Below, one piece after another: positions 42,389-51,340 of a stretch of DNA of 64,000 nucleotides. The notes below the pieces were generated by a model. That model made no database searches and had not been told where the DNA came from. It saw nothing but the letters and a program-made list of their open reading frames with translations. This DNA comes from Bacillota bacterium. Lineage in GTDB: Bacteria > Bacillota > UBA4882 > UBA8346. The position numbers and the translations under genes are program-made. The DNA lies in NCBI GenBank assembly GCA_023400055.1, contig JAEXFN010000036.1:15652-79651 (forward strand), in the 5' to 3' direction. How positions within the stretch are numbered: position 1 is the first letter of the stretch; each line of letters opens with the position of its first letter.

Positions 42389-45031
42389 ATGGCGAAGTAT
42401 GTTTATCTGTTCAATGAAGGCAACGCTTCGATGAGAAACCTTCTCGGCGGCAAGGGTGCCAACCTGGCAGAAATGACAGGATTGGGTCTCCCGGTCCCCA
42501 GAGGGTTTACGGTTTCCACGGAAGCTTGCACTCGGTATTATGATGATGGAAAAGTCATTGCATCCGAGATTGAGGAGCAAATTCTGGCGGCTTTGGCCAA
42601 GACCGAACAGGTCGTCGGTAAAAAATTCGGCGACCCCCAAAATCCGTTCCTGGTTTCGGTCCGTTCCGGAGCGCGCGCTTCCATGCCGGGCATGATGGAT
42701 ACGATCCTGAATCTCGGTTTGAACGATGTGGTCGTTGAAGGTTTGGCGAAACTCACCAACAATCCCCGCTTTGCCTTTGACAGCTACCGCCGTTTTATCC
42801 AGATGTTCAGCGACGTCGTGATGGAAGTCGAAAAACCGAAATTTGAGAAGATTCTCGATGCGGTGAAGCACGAGAACGGCGCCAAATTCGACACCGATCT
42901 GAGTGCCGAAAACCTCCAAGAAGTCGTAAAACGGTATAAAGTCCTTTACAAAGAGGAAAAAGGGGTCGATTTTCCCCAGGATCCGAAAGTGCAATTGATG
43001 GAAGCCGTCAAGGCCGTCTTCCGTTCTTGGGATAACCCCCGGGCTATCGTCTATCGCCGTTTGAATGATATCCCGAGCAATTGGGGTACCGCGGTCAATG
43101 TTCAAGAGATGGTTTACGGCAATATGGGCAACGATTCCGGAACGGGTGTGGCCTTTACCCGCAACCCTTCCACCGGTGAGAAGCGACTCTACGGCGAATT
43201 CCTGATGAATGCCCAGGGCGAAGATGTCGTGGCCGGTATCCGCACCCCGCAATCCATCGATCAACTGAAAGAAGTTATGTCGGACGTTTACAACCAGTTT
43301 GCCCAAACCGCCGAGACGCTGGAGAAACATTACCGAGATATGCAGGACATGGAGTTCACCATTGAGCGCGGCAAACTGTTCATGCTTCAAACCCGGAATG
43401 GCAAGCGGACCGCCGCCGCGGCCTTGAAGATCGCGGTCGACCTGGTCGCCGAGGGCATGGCCACCAAGGCCGAGGCCGTCCTGAAGGTCGATCCGAAACA
43501 GCTGGACGCCTTGTTGCACCCCAATTTCGAACCCAAAGCGTTGAAAACCGCCGCGCCGATTGCCAAAGGGCTGCCCGCATCGCCCGGCGCCGCCACAGGT
43601 AAGGTTTATTTCTTTGCCGAGGATGCCGTCAACGCCTTCAAGAACGGTGAGAAAAAAGTGGTGCTGGTCCGTTTGGAGACTTCGCCGGAGGATATCGAAG
43701 GCATGCACGTTTCGCAAGGCATTTTGACCGGCCGCGGCGGCATGACCTCCCACGCGGCCGTCGTCGCCCGGGGCATGGGAACCTGCTGCGTGGCCGGTTG
43801 TAGTGAGATTAAGATCAATGAAGAAGAGAAGTTCTTCATCGACAAGAACGGCAAAAAATACGGCGAGGGAGATTGGATCTCCCTGGATGGTTCCACCGGA
43901 AACGTCTATGGCGAGCAACTGCCGACCATTGAGACGGAAATGACCGGCGATTTCGCCACTTTAATGCAATGGGCCGACGAACTTCGCGTTTTGAAGGTCC
44001 GGACCAACGCCGATACGCCCAATGATGCCAAGACCGCCCGGAAATTCGGCGCCGAAGGCATCGGCCTGTGCCGCACCGAGCATATGTTCTTCGAGCCCGA
44101 CCGGATTCCGGCCATGCGCGAGATGATCGTCGCCCGGACCGAGGAGCAACGCCGCAAGGCCCTGGATAAATTGCTGCCGATGCAACGGAGCGATTTTGAA
44201 GGATTGTTCCGCGAGATGCAGGGTTATCCGGTGACCATCCGCTTCCTGGATCCGCCGCTGCATGAATTCCTGCCGCAAGAGGATGAGGACATCCGGGCTT
44301 TGGCCAAAGAGATGGGCTTGACCTTTGAAGAGCTGAAGTCGATAGTGGCCGATCTCCACGAGTTCAACCCGATGATGGGCCATCGCGGCTGCCGTCTGGC
44401 CGTGACCTATCCCGAGATCGCCGAGATGCAGACCAGAGCGGTTATCGAAGCCGCGATCAATGTCAACAAGGCCGGCATGAACGTCGTTCCGGAGATTATG
44501 ATCCCGTTGGTTGGCGAAGTCAAAGAGTTGAAATACGTGAAAGACGTCGTGGTCAAAACCGCTGACGAAGTCATTGCCAAAGCCGGCGTGAAGCTCGACT
44601 ATAAAGTGGGAACGATGATCGAGATTCCGCGGGCCGCGCTGACCGCCGACGATATCGCCAAGGAAGCCGAGTTCTTCTCCTTCGGCACCAACGACTTGAC
44701 CCAGATGACCTTCGGCTTCAGCCGCGACGATGCCGGTAAATTCCTGGAAGAGTACTACAACAAGAAGATTTACGAATCCGATCCGTTCGCTCGGTTGGAT
44801 CAGGTCGGCGTCGGCAAGCTGGTGGAGATGGCGGCCAAACTCGGCAAGCAGGTTCGTCCCGACATCAAACTGGGAATCTGCGGCGAACATGGCGGCGATC
44901 CTTCTTCCGTCGAGTTCTGCCACAGAGTCGGTCTGAACTATGTTTCCTGCTCGCCGTTCCGCGTACCTATCGCCAGACTGGCTGCCGCGCATGCCGCAAT
45001 TAAAAAAGAGGGCGACCTCGGTCAGAAATAA
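42389..45031 (+). CDS. ppdK: Pyruvate, phosphate dikinase
   Basis: It interconverts pyruvate + ATP + Pi and PEP + AMP + PPi, in either glycolytic or gluconeogenic direction. The 880-residue protein has the N-terminal ATP-grasp domain (GGKGANLAEMTGLGLPVPRGF, VRSGARASMPGMMDT). The swivelling phosphohistidine domain carries His455 in GGMTSHAAVVARGMG, the same number as the well-studied Clostridium symbiosum enzyme. The C-terminal PEP/pyruvate barrel contains GLCRTEHMFFE, SFGTNDLTQMTFG and the catalytic-Cys region LGICGEHGGDPSS. ATG 42389 follows AGGAGG. It stands alone and ends in a strong terminator. The PPi-dependent route fits an anaerobic, energy-limited fermenter; that is inference. Confidence 0.96.
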   Translation: MAKYVYLFNEGNASMRNLLGGKGANLAEMTGLGLPVPRGFTVSTEACTRYYDDGKVIASEIEEQILAALAKTEQVVGKKFGDPQNPFLVSVRSGARASMPGMMDTILNLGLNDVVVEGLAKLTNNPRFAFDSYRRFIQMFSDVVMEVEKPKFEKILDAVKHENGAKFDTDLSAENLQEVVKRYKVLYKEEKGVDFPQDPKVQLMEAVKAVFRSWDNPRAIVYRRLNDIPSNWGTAVNVQEMVYGNMGNDSGTGVAFTRNPSTGEKRLYGEFLMNAQGEDVVAGIRTPQSIDQLKEVMSDVYNQFAQTAETLEKHYRDMQDMEFTIERGKLFMLQTRNGKRTAAAALKIAVDLVAEGMATKAEAVLKVDPKQLDALLHPNFEPKALKTAAPIAKGLPASPGAATGKVYFFAEDAVNAFKNGEKKVVLVRLETSPEDIEGMHVSQGILTGRGGMTSHAAVVARGMGTCCVAGCSEIKINEEEKFFIDKNGKKYGEGDWISLDGSTGNVYGEQLPTIETEMTGDFATLMQWADELRVLKVRTNADTPNDAKTARKFGAEGIGLCRTEHMFFEPDRIPAMREMIVARTEEQRRKALDKLLPMQRSDFEGLFREMQGYPVTIRFLDPPLHEFLPQEDEDIRALAKEMGLTFEELKSIVADLHEFNPMMGHRGCRLAVTYPEIAEMQTRAVIEAAINVNKAGMNVVPEIMIPLVGEVKELKYVKDVVVKTADEVIAKAGVKLDYKVGTMIEIPRAALTADDIAKEAEFFSFGTNDLTQMTFGFSRDDAGKFLEEYYNKKIYESDPFARLDQVGVGKLVEMAAKLGKQVRPDIKLGICGEHGGDPSSVEFCHRVGLNYVSCSPFRVPIARLAAAHAAIKKEGDLGQK

Positions 45032-45057
45032 TTATGAATTGATTTTTAGCTTTCGCA

Positions 45058-45091
45058 GCGGGGACTGTTATCGGGTCCCCGCTTTTCTTTT
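45058..45091 (+). terminator. Terminator after ppdK
   Basis: GCGGGGAC (45058-45065) pairs with GTCCCCGC (45075-45082) around a 9-base loop, followed by TTTTCTTTT. Confidence 0.9.
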
Positions 45092-45196
45092 GGGGTATCC
45101 GGTCGCTAAAAAACGCTCCCGCCGTGATTGCCAAAGTCAGTTTTCAGCGCCGGGATTCTTTGAAATCCCATTAGAATGCCAGTTAAATTGCGAAAT

Positions 45197-45410
45197 ATGC
45201 TTGTTTTGTCACTGAAAATGTCTGCATAGTCATTGAGCAAGCTCATTGAGTGACTGAACAAGCTTACTCAACGACTGAGCAAGCTCATTGAGTCATTGAA
45301 CAAGCTTGCTCAACGACTGAGCAAGCTCATTTAATCACTGAACAAGCTTACTCAACGACTGAGCAAGCTCATTGAGTCACTAAACAAGCTCATTCAGCGA
45401 CTGAACAAGC
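45197..45410. repeat. 21-base-period tandem repeat with 42-base dimers, island 4
   Basis: Ten units of exactly 21 bases. From 45239 two versions alternate: AAGCTCATT...ACTGAAC (45239, 45281, 45323, 45365) and AAGCTTACTCAACGACTGAGC-like (45260, 45302, 45344), giving a 42-base higher-order repeat. The frame from 45239 reads Lys-Leu-x-Gln/Glu-x-Leu-Asn/Ser repeats, a leucine-zipper-like pattern, but stops at two units. The motif is related to islands 1 and 5. It lies between the ppdK terminator and the minus-strand yvlD-like gene. Confidence 0.88.
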
Positions 45411-45493
45411 TCACTCTTACTCCGGGCTTAATCGTTCGGTGGTTAAAAAAGTCGCTTTAATATATAAAATCAATCCTTGAACAATATTCACCG

Positions 45494-45520
45494 ACAAAAA
45501 AATAAGGCGCTTAACGCGCC
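45494..45520 (-). terminator. Terminator of the yvlD-like gene
   Basis: Read on the minus strand, GGCGC and GCGCC form a 5-bp stem around GTTAA (45520-45506), followed by TTATTTTTTT. It lies just past the stop codon of the minus-strand gene. Confidence 0.65.
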
Positions 45521-45550
45521 CTGTGTTTTGAATAACCGGAAAGTCAATCT

Positions 45551-45883
45551 TTATTTGATGCGGGTGGGTACGAAGAGGTCGATGATTCCGATGACGAGTG
45601 AAGCGAGTAATGCTCCGATCACCGAAACCGACATTCCCGGGACAATGAACTGGGTGATATAAATGACCACCGCCGAAACCAAAAATCCTACGACTCCGTG
45701 GGCGTATGGCGAGAGGTTTCTCCCCAGCACCAATTCGATGAGGTAACTGATCCCGGCGATCACCACCGCAGCCAAAAGCGCACTAATAAAATTTAACGAT
45801 TTAAATCCTGGCACGATCGCTCCGATAAACATTAACACGATAGCTGCCACGACAAAGCGTACTAAAGTTCTTAGCCAATCCAT
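45551..45883 (-). CDS. YvlD-like membrane protein (phage-holin-4 superfamily)
   Basis: The 110-residue protein has four hydrophobic helices: LVRFVVAAIVLMFIGAIVPG, FISALLAAVVIAGISYLIEL, GVVGFLVSAVVIYI and VIGALLASLVIGIIDLFV. This is the pattern of the PF04020/YvlD family annotated as phage holin family although it occurs in chromosomes. B. subtilis YvlD belongs to an envelope-stress locus. No phage genes are nearby, so I infer an envelope protein rather than a holin. AAGGAGGTGA precedes the ATG. It is transcribed opposite to its neighbours, with its own terminator. Confidence 0.82.
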   Translation of the reverse strand: MDWLRTLVRFVVAAIVLMFIGAIVPGFKSLNFISALLAAVVIAGISYLIELVLGRNLSPYAHGVVGFLVSAVVIYITQFIVPGMSVSVIGALLASLVIGIIDLFVPTRIK

Positions 45884-46093
45884 GCAATCACCTCCTTGAA
45901 CCCCAAATAGCGATTTTATCTTGTCCCATCATCAGCGGAAGCTATACCTGATCGGACTTGGCAATAAACGCCAATCCCGAGGCCGGTCGGGATAAAAAGG
46001 GACAATCCGGTAAAAAATATGATTATGGATAACGGGTGCGGAGCGAATTGCGGTTTCGGTTCAGAACCGCTACAAAAAGGAAGGGGTGGCGCG

Positions 46094-46537
46094 ATGCGGC
46101 AGCGGATTTACGGTCTTTTCAACAATATCGAAGATGCCCGGAATGCATTGGGCAGGATCAAAAAAGAAAGTTGGCGCCGGGCTGATTTATCGATAATTTT
46201 GCCGGCGGATTCGGAGAGGCCCCAGGAAAATTCGATGGAATTCGCGGCGGATTTTTCCGAAAAAAGACCCGGCTCGCCATGGTCGGATTGGCCGGGTTTA
46301 CAGCAGGAATATTGGGAGGAAGTGGGCAATGTCCGGGTCGGGTCTACCTTGGGCGATGCTTCGAATCCGACGCCTTCCATTCGGGAAAACTTGGCCGGCA
46401 AGGCCCTTCAGTTTGTGCAACGGGGCATCCGCGACTCCAAAGTGGTCACCATTATCGACTTCGAACCGGAATTGCTCTACAAACTGCGATTTATATTGGA
46501 AAGTAAAGGAGCGGAGCTCCAAGCGGATCAGGCCTAG
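46094..46537 (+). CDS. Small stress-protein-like protein of unknown function
   Basis: The 147-residue protein begins MRQRIYGLFNNIEDARNAL and continues with WRRADLSIILPAD. This is the beta-alpha-beta pattern of the general-stress GSP17M/YflT-type domain, in which a protein regulates or scores vicinal pairs; the similarity is weak. The middle is Trp/Pro-rich, and the end (KVVTIIDFEPELLYKLRFILESKGAEL) resembles a second small alpha/beta element. It has no signal peptide. ATG 46094 follows GGAAGGGGTGG; the frame is open 25 codons further upstream without a better site. Function unknown. Confidence 0.6.
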   Translation: MRQRIYGLFNNIEDARNALGRIKKESWRRADLSIILPADSERPQENSMEFAADFSEKRPGSPWSDWPGLQQEYWEEVGNVRVGSTLGDASNPTPSIRENLAGKALQFVQRGIRDSKVVTIIDFEPELLYKLRFILESKGAELQADQA

Positions 46538-46552
46538 CGCCTGATCTTTTTT
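46526..46552 (+). terminator. Terminator overlapping the stop of the stress-like gene
   Basis: GATCAGGC (46526-46533) pairs with GCCTGATC (46539-46546) around CTAGC, followed by TTTTTT. The TAG stop codon lies in the loop. Confidence 0.88.
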
Positions 46553-46633
46553 GTGCGTGGCAGATTCTTGCGAAAACATGAAGGAGTTATTCACCGGGAA
46601 CGCGAATAATAATCGAGTTTTAAGGAGGTTTTT

Positions 46634-48001
46634 ATGGCAGAAACTGGAGCGATAATCCGGGGGATTGAACCGGGAAGCATCGCTGATGAACTCAGGTTGG
46701 AACCCGGGGACCGGATACTTGCGATAAATGGGGCGCCGCTTCAGGATTACATTGATTATTTGATGGCCAATGCCGATGAACGGATGAACCTGGAGGTTTT
46801 AAAAAAGCAGGCGGATCGGATCGAGACCTTTGAGATTGAGAAAGATGCCACCGAAAGCTTGGGAGTAATCTTTGAGGAGGTACTCTTCGATGGCATCCGG
46901 GAGTGCGCCAATCATTGCCTGTTCTGTTTTGTCCATCAATTGCCGGCCAAGCAGCGGCCGACCTTGTACGTTCGGGATGATGATTACCGGCTTTCATTTT
47001 TGCACGGCGCTTATATCACGCTGACCAATTTGACCGAATCGGATTGGCGCCGGATTGAGACACTACATCTGAGCCCGTTATATGTTTCGGTCCATGCCAC
47101 CGATCCGACGGTCCGCAAGCAGCTTTTGGGCCGCGCGGCGAGCGTTCCGATCCTAGACCAGCTCAAAAGGTTGGCTGCGGCCGGAATCACGGTTCATACC
47201 CAAGCCGTCATCTGCCCGACCATCAATGACGGCCCGGTTTTGGAACGGACCATTCGGGAGTTGGCCCAGTTATGGCCGGAAGTCGGCTCCCTGGCGATCG
47301 TGCCGGTCGGATTGACCCAGCACCGGTCCAGATTGTTTCCGTTGCGGATTTTTCAGTCGGAAGAGGCTGGCCGGGTCATTGATAGGGTGGAGCGTTTTCA
47401 GACGGAGTTTTTGGAATTACTGGGCTCGCGCTTTGTCTTTGCTGCGGATGAGTGGTATGTGTTATCGGGAAGGGCGCTTCCTGACGATGAACATTACGAG
47501 GATTACCTGCAGCTCGATAACGGGGTCGGTCTCTTGCGCTGGTTCCTGACGGATTTTTACGATACTTTTTCCGGCGTCGAAACGGAATTCACCAAGTTAA
47601 AAGGCAATTTGGCGGTTCTTACCGGCCGGGCGCCGCTCGTCATGTGGGAGGAAATTGGCCGGTTTTTGGCCGCGAAAAATCCCGATCTGCGGTTGGAAAT
47701 CTTGGCGGTGGAAAACCGTTTCTTCGGTAGCAGCGTCACGGTCACGGGCTTGTTGAGCGGCAACGATTTGATCAAGACGATTCAAGAACACCGGGAGCAA
47801 GGCCCGACTTGCTATTTGGTGCCGCAGATTGTGCTGAAGCAGGGCGCGGATCTTTTCTTGGACGGCGTATCCATCGACCAGTTGCGGCAGGCTTGCGCTC
47901 CGAAGCAGGTGGCGATCGTGCCGACGCAGGCCGGTGAGTGGCTTCAGTGGATTATTCATGAGGGATGTGTTGAAGGTTGTCTCGAGCAGTCATTGCAATA
48001 G
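46634..48001 (+). CDS. DUF512 protein with PDZ and radical-SAM-like domains
   Basis: The 455-residue protein starts with a PDZ-like domain (IIRGIEPGSIADELRLEPGDRILAING), then the Cys cluster CANHCLFCFVHQLP near residue 95. That cluster is typical of the DUF512/YQ-type radical-SAM-like family seen immediately upstream of der in many Firmicutes. The C-terminal DUF512 domain contains LRWFLTDFYDTF and VENRFFGSSVTVTGLLSG. The biochemical role is not established; an Fe-S enzyme linked to ribosome or lipid metabolism has been guessed from context. ATG 46634 follows TAAGGAGG. Its end overlaps der by 25 bases. Confidence 0.88.
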   Translation: MAETGAIIRGIEPGSIADELRLEPGDRILAINGAPLQDYIDYLMANADERMNLEVLKKQADRIETFEIEKDATESLGVIFEEVLFDGIRECANHCLFCFVHQLPAKQRPTLYVRDDDYRLSFLHGAYITLTNLTESDWRRIETLHLSPLYVSVHATDPTVRKQLLGRAASVPILDQLKRLAAAGITVHTQAVICPTINDGPVLERTIRELAQLWPEVGSLAIVPVGLTQHRSRLFPLRIFQSEEAGRVIDRVERFQTEFLELLGSRFVFAADEWYVLSGRALPDDEHYEDYLQLDNGVGLLRWFLTDFYDTFSGVETEFTKLKGNLAVLTGRAPLVMWEEIGRFLAAKNPDLRLEILAVENRFFGSSVTVTGLLSGNDLIKTIQEHREQGPTCYLVPQIVLKQGADLFLDGVSIDQLRQACAPKQVAIVPTQAGEWLQWIIHEGCVEGCLEQSLQ

Positions 48002-49293
48002 TGGGTCGGCCCAATGTCGGGAAATCGACCCTTTTTAATCGCATCGTCAGGCAGCGCCTGGCGATCGTCGAAAACACCCCGGGCGTCACCCGCGACCGTA
48101 TTTATTCCGAGGGCACGTGGCTGGACCGGAGTTTTTTAGTCATCGATACCGGCGGAATCACCGATGAACGCGATCCGGTCCAGGTTCAGATCCGGAAACA
48201 GGTTGAAATGGCATTAGAGGAAGCGGATGCCGTCATTATGCTGACCGACGGTCGTGAACCGCTGACAGCCTCGGATTACCAAGTGGCGACTTTGCTACGG
48301 AAAAGCAAAAAGCCGATCGTGCTTGCAGTCAATAAAATCGAGCATGTCGAGCAGGGCGTCGATTCCGATTTATACGCCCTAGGACTGGGGGAGCCGATCC
48401 CGATCTCCGCCGAACACGGCAAGAATATCGGCGATTTATTGGATGCCGTTCTGGCGAACATTCCCCAGGAGTCTGAAGAAATCGCCGAGGATTTGATCCG
48501 AATTACCATGGTCGGCCGGCCGAATGTCGGTAAATCGTCCTTGGTGAACGGGCTTTTGGGCAAAGAACGGGTGATTGTCAGCGACAAGCCGGGCACGACC
48601 CGGGACGCCATCGATGTCCCGCTCTCGGCCAATGGCCAACATTATTTGCTGGTGGATACCGCCGGGATCCGCCGCAAAGCCAGGGTGGAAGAGGCCGTCG
48701 AGTATTATAGCGTCTTACGGGCGGTTAAGGCGGTTGAGCGTTCCGATGTGGTGATTCTGGTGCTCGATGCCACGACCGAGATCGCCGAACAAGATTTAAA
48801 AATTGCCGGAATCATCAAGGATGCCGGCAAGGCTTGCCTGATCGCCGTCAACAAGTGGGATTTGATCGAGAAGGACGAAACGACTGCCGTGGAATTTGAG
48901 GCCAAAATCCGCCAGGAGATCGGTTTCCTGGACTACGCGCCGATCGTTTTTATTTCCGCGAAAACCGGGCAACGTCTGGTCAAGATCTTGCCGCTGGTAA
49001 ACGAGGTGATGGAGAACTATACCTTGCGGATCACCAATAACCGCTTGAATCAAGTGGTCTCCGAAGCCATTGCCATTCATCATCCCCCTTCCAATAAGGG
49101 CCGGCCTTTTAAAATATACTATACCCGTCAATCCGGGGTGAAACCTCCGTCATTTCAGCTCACCGTAAATGATTCGGAAGGCTTTCATTATTCGTATCGT
49201 CGCTATCTCGAAAACAAATTTCGCGAATATTTTGGATTTGTGGGCACCCCTATCAAGTTTGAGTTAAAAAATAGCAGTAAAAACAACGATTGA
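47977..49293 (+). CDS. der: Ribosome-assembly GTPase Der (EngA)
   Basis: Der has two tandem GTPase domains and a KH-like C-terminus and is needed for 50S maturation. The 438-residue protein shows P-loops GRPNVGKST at residues 9-17 and again near 180-188, G4 motifs NKIE and NKWD, and the C-terminal KH-like region (HHPPSNKGRPFKIYYTRQ). The start is TTG 47977 inside the DUF512 gene, the only initiator that keeps the first strand before the P-loop; its ribosome site (GAGGGATG) is distant and weak, so coupling is likely. Confidence 0.94.
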   Translation: MSRAVIAIVGRPNVGKSTLFNRIVRQRLAIVENTPGVTRDRIYSEGTWLDRSFLVIDTGGITDERDPVQVQIRKQVEMALEEADAVIMLTDGREPLTASDYQVATLLRKSKKPIVLAVNKIEHVEQGVDSDLYALGLGEPIPISAEHGKNIGDLLDAVLANIPQESEEIAEDLIRITMVGRPNVGKSSLVNGLLGKERVIVSDKPGTTRDAIDVPLSANGQHYLLVDTAGIRRKARVEEAVEYYSVLRAVKAVERSDVVILVLDATTEIAEQDLKIAGIIKDAGKACLIAVNKWDLIEKDETTAVEFEAKIRQEIGFLDYAPIVFISAKTGQRLVKILPLVNEVMENYTLRITNNRLNQVVSEAIAIHHPPSNKGRPFKIYYTRQSGVKPPSFQLTVNDSEGFHYSYRRYLENKFREYFGFVGTPIKFELKNSSKNND

Positions 49294-49306
49294 CAGGAGT
49301 GACAAC

Positions 49307-49933
49307 ATGGATTGGCTAAAGACGGTCATCGTGTTGGCGGTGGCTTACTTCATCGGCAGTATTACCTCGGGTGATATTGTGGCCCGGATCAAAAAAGTGG
49401 ATTTACGCAGCCTCGGCAGCGGTAATATCGGCGCTACCAATACTTTTAGGGTCTTGGGTTCGTTTTATGGCGCGGTGGTGCTAGCCGGCGATATTCTCAA
49501 GGGAATCATCGCTGTTTTACTGGGACATTATTTATTGGGCAGTTTTCATGGATTTGACATGGCCATATTGACCGGCGTTTTTGCGATAGTCGGGCATAAC
49601 TGGCCGATTCACGCCGGCTTTAAAGGGGGCAAGGGGATTGCCACTTCAGCGGGGGTAATGATTGGACTGACGCCCATTAGCATTCTGGCCGCCGTACCGG
49701 TCTGGCTGGTGGTACTGCTGCTTTCCGGTTATGTCTCGCTGGCCTCAATTTTTGCGGCCATTGCTTATCCGATATCCGTGTTCCTCTTTTATCACAGCGA
49801 CCCATACAAGCAGTTCCTGGCCTTAATTATTGCAATTTTAGCAATTTACCGGCATCATTCGAATATTAAACGGTTGATACACGGCGAGGAACATCGCATT
49901 CTTTACAAAGATCGTGGAGGGAAAAAATCATGA
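49307..49933 (+). CDS. plsY: Glycerol-3-phosphate acyltransferase PlsY
   Basis: This membrane enzyme acylates glycerol-3-phosphate from acyl-phosphate, the first phospholipid step. The 208-residue protein has five membrane helices and the three PlsY motifs: GSGNIGATNTFRVLG near 40, GFKGGKGIATSAG near 105, and the late AIYRHHSNIKRLIHGEEHRI. CAGGAGTGAC precedes ATG 49307. It overlaps the gpsA start, so the maker of glycerol-3-phosphate and its acylator are cotranscribed. Confidence 0.95.
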   Translation: MDWLKTVIVLAVAYFIGSITSGDIVARIKKVDLRSLGSGNIGATNTFRVLGSFYGAVVLAGDILKGIIAVLLGHYLLGSFHGFDMAILTGVFAIVGHNWPIHAGFKGGKGIATSAGVMIGLTPISILAAVPVWLVVLLLSGYVSLASIFAAIAYPISVFLFYHSDPYKQFLALIIAILAIYRHHSNIKRLIHGEEHRILYKDRGGKKS

Positions 49934-50964
49934 TCGCCGTCGTGGGAAGCGGGGGATGGGGTACGGCTTTGGCCTTCCATTGCGCTCAAAAGGGCTATCT
50001 CGTAAAACTTTGGGCACACGAGCCCGAAGTGGTTGCCGAGATTAACCGACAACATACCAATACCACTTTTTTACCGGGGATTACATTACCGGAATCAATC
50101 GAAGCCAGCACCTCTTTGGAAGAAGTTATTGCGGATAACCGTTATATTATCACCGCGGTTCCCAGCCAGTGGTTGCGAAGCGTCGCCCGGGAATTGGCGC
50201 CATTAATCGCGGCCAATAGGGATCGGGTAATTATCAGCGCTTCGAAGGGAATCGAAGTCCAGAGTCTAAAACCATTAGCGACCGTGCTTGAGGAAGAATT
50301 GCCAGGGTTAGAATCAGGCGCGATTCTGGCTCTTTCCGGTCCGAATCATGCCGAAGAAGTGGCCCGGGGAATTCCGACCGCAACAGTGGTCGCTACGCCG
50401 CTCCTGAGATATGCCGAAGAAGTTCAGGATCTACTGATTTCGCCGCGGTTCAGGGTTTATACCAACCCCGATCGACTCGGAGTGCAACTCGGTGGCGCTT
50501 TAAAAAATATCATCGCCTTGGCAGCGGGCATCTCCGATGGTTTGGGGTTCGGCGATAATACCAAAGCGGCTTTGGTAACCCGCGGTCTGGCGGAGATGGC
50601 CCGCTTGGGCGTAGCGCTGGGAGCCCAAAGCCCCACTTTCGCCGGTTTATCGGGCATGGGTGATTTATTTGTCACAGCTTCCAGCAAACATAGCCGTAAC
50701 GCCTGGGCAGGACGGGAATTGGGCAAAGGCCGATCGCTTTCGGAGATTCTGGGTTCCACCAAAATGGTCGTGGAAGGGGTAACGACTACCGAGGCCGCTT
50801 ACCAATTGGCCAGACAAAAACAGGTCGAAATGCCGATAACCAACACTACCTATCAGGTGCTCTTCGAAGGAATGTCACCGCGCGAAGGCGTCAGCCGCTT
50901 GATGGAAAGGGTTCGAACTCACGAAATGGAAGAGGTCGTTTCCGCGACTTATACTTGGAATTAA
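49930..50964 (+). CDS. gpsA: Glycerol-3-phosphate dehydrogenase (NAD(P)+)
   Basis: It reduces dihydroxyacetone phosphate to glycerol-3-phosphate for lipid synthesis. The 344-residue protein has the N-terminal dinucleotide fold AVVGSGGWGTALAFH, the SASKGIE block, LSGPNHAEEVARG, and the catalytic-Lys region LGGALKNIIALAAGISDGLGFGDN, with GVTTTEAAYQLA near the end. ATG 49930 overlaps the plsY stop by four bases. The der-plsY-gpsA-spoIVA order is the usual Firmicutes arrangement. Confidence 0.95.
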   Translation: MIAVVGSGGWGTALAFHCAQKGYLVKLWAHEPEVVAEINRQHTNTTFLPGITLPESIEASTSLEEVIADNRYIITAVPSQWLRSVARELAPLIAANRDRVIISASKGIEVQSLKPLATVLEEELPGLESGAILALSGPNHAEEVARGIPTATVVATPLLRYAEEVQDLLISPRFRVYTNPDRLGVQLGGALKNIIALAAGISDGLGFGDNTKAALVTRGLAEMARLGVALGAQSPTFAGLSGMGDLFVTASSKHSRNAWAGRELGKGRSLSEILGSTKMVVEGVTTTEAAYQLARQKQVEMPITNTTYQVLFEGMSPREGVSRLMERVRTHEMEEVVSATYTWN

Positions 50965-51054
50965 ATAGCTAACGCTTGAATCCAGTTCATTCAAAAAGCT
51001 TTGTCTCTCATCATACTTATCCGCTACCAAAAAATGATTGGGTATAAAACAAAA

Positions 51055-51096
51055 AACGAAGCGACGGTTAAAAAAGCCATCGCTTCGTTTTCTATT
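51055..51096. terminator. Terminator after gpsA, followed by the spoIVA upstream region
   Basis: AACGAAGCGACGG pairs with CCATCGCTTCGTT (one mismatch) around an A-rich loop and is followed by TTCTATTTCC; A-rich sequence on the left makes it usable from both sides. The remaining 51097-51340 before spoIVA is AT-rich, includes ATATATATATATT near 51236-51247, and should contain a sporulation promoter that I could not identify. Confidence 0.8.
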
Positions 51097-51340
51097 TCCT
51101 CACAATTGATCGACTACCTCAAAAGGCTTCGCAATACTGGTTGATAACGACACTCGATTGAATATACGAAGCGTCGCTGAATACGAAAATCTCCGGTTCG
51201 GAAAAGCATCTAGTTATATTGGGCTAGACCTACCAATATATATATATTGTTGATGGTCAGGCAGGATTGACGAGAACAAAGGGGGGATGGATCGATTCCC
51301 GTTTCGATAAATACGAAATTTACAGAAAGGGGGGAGAATC

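Noticed and set aside
42311..43918. 535-codon open frame on the minus strand opposite ppdK
   Set aside because: It is a shadow of ppdK caused by GC-biased third positions. It has no ribosome site and no recognisable motif, and the plus-strand enzyme is certain. The same applies to the long antisense frames opposite purF, trpB, lon, mutS2 and infB.
45197..45410. CRISPR array
   Set aside because: Units are contiguous 21-mers without unique spacers, and no cas genes are present. The same holds for the other islands.
45551..45883. Phage holin indicating a prophage
   Set aside because: The PF04020-like protein is a common chromosomal envelope protein, and no lysin, capsid, integrase or other phage gene is nearby.
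51200..51260. Sigma-E promoter for spoIVA
   Set aside because: ATATT and CAATATAT occur at roughly the right distance, but the -10 matches CATACANT at only three positions. A sporulation promoter is expected but not identifiable by eye.
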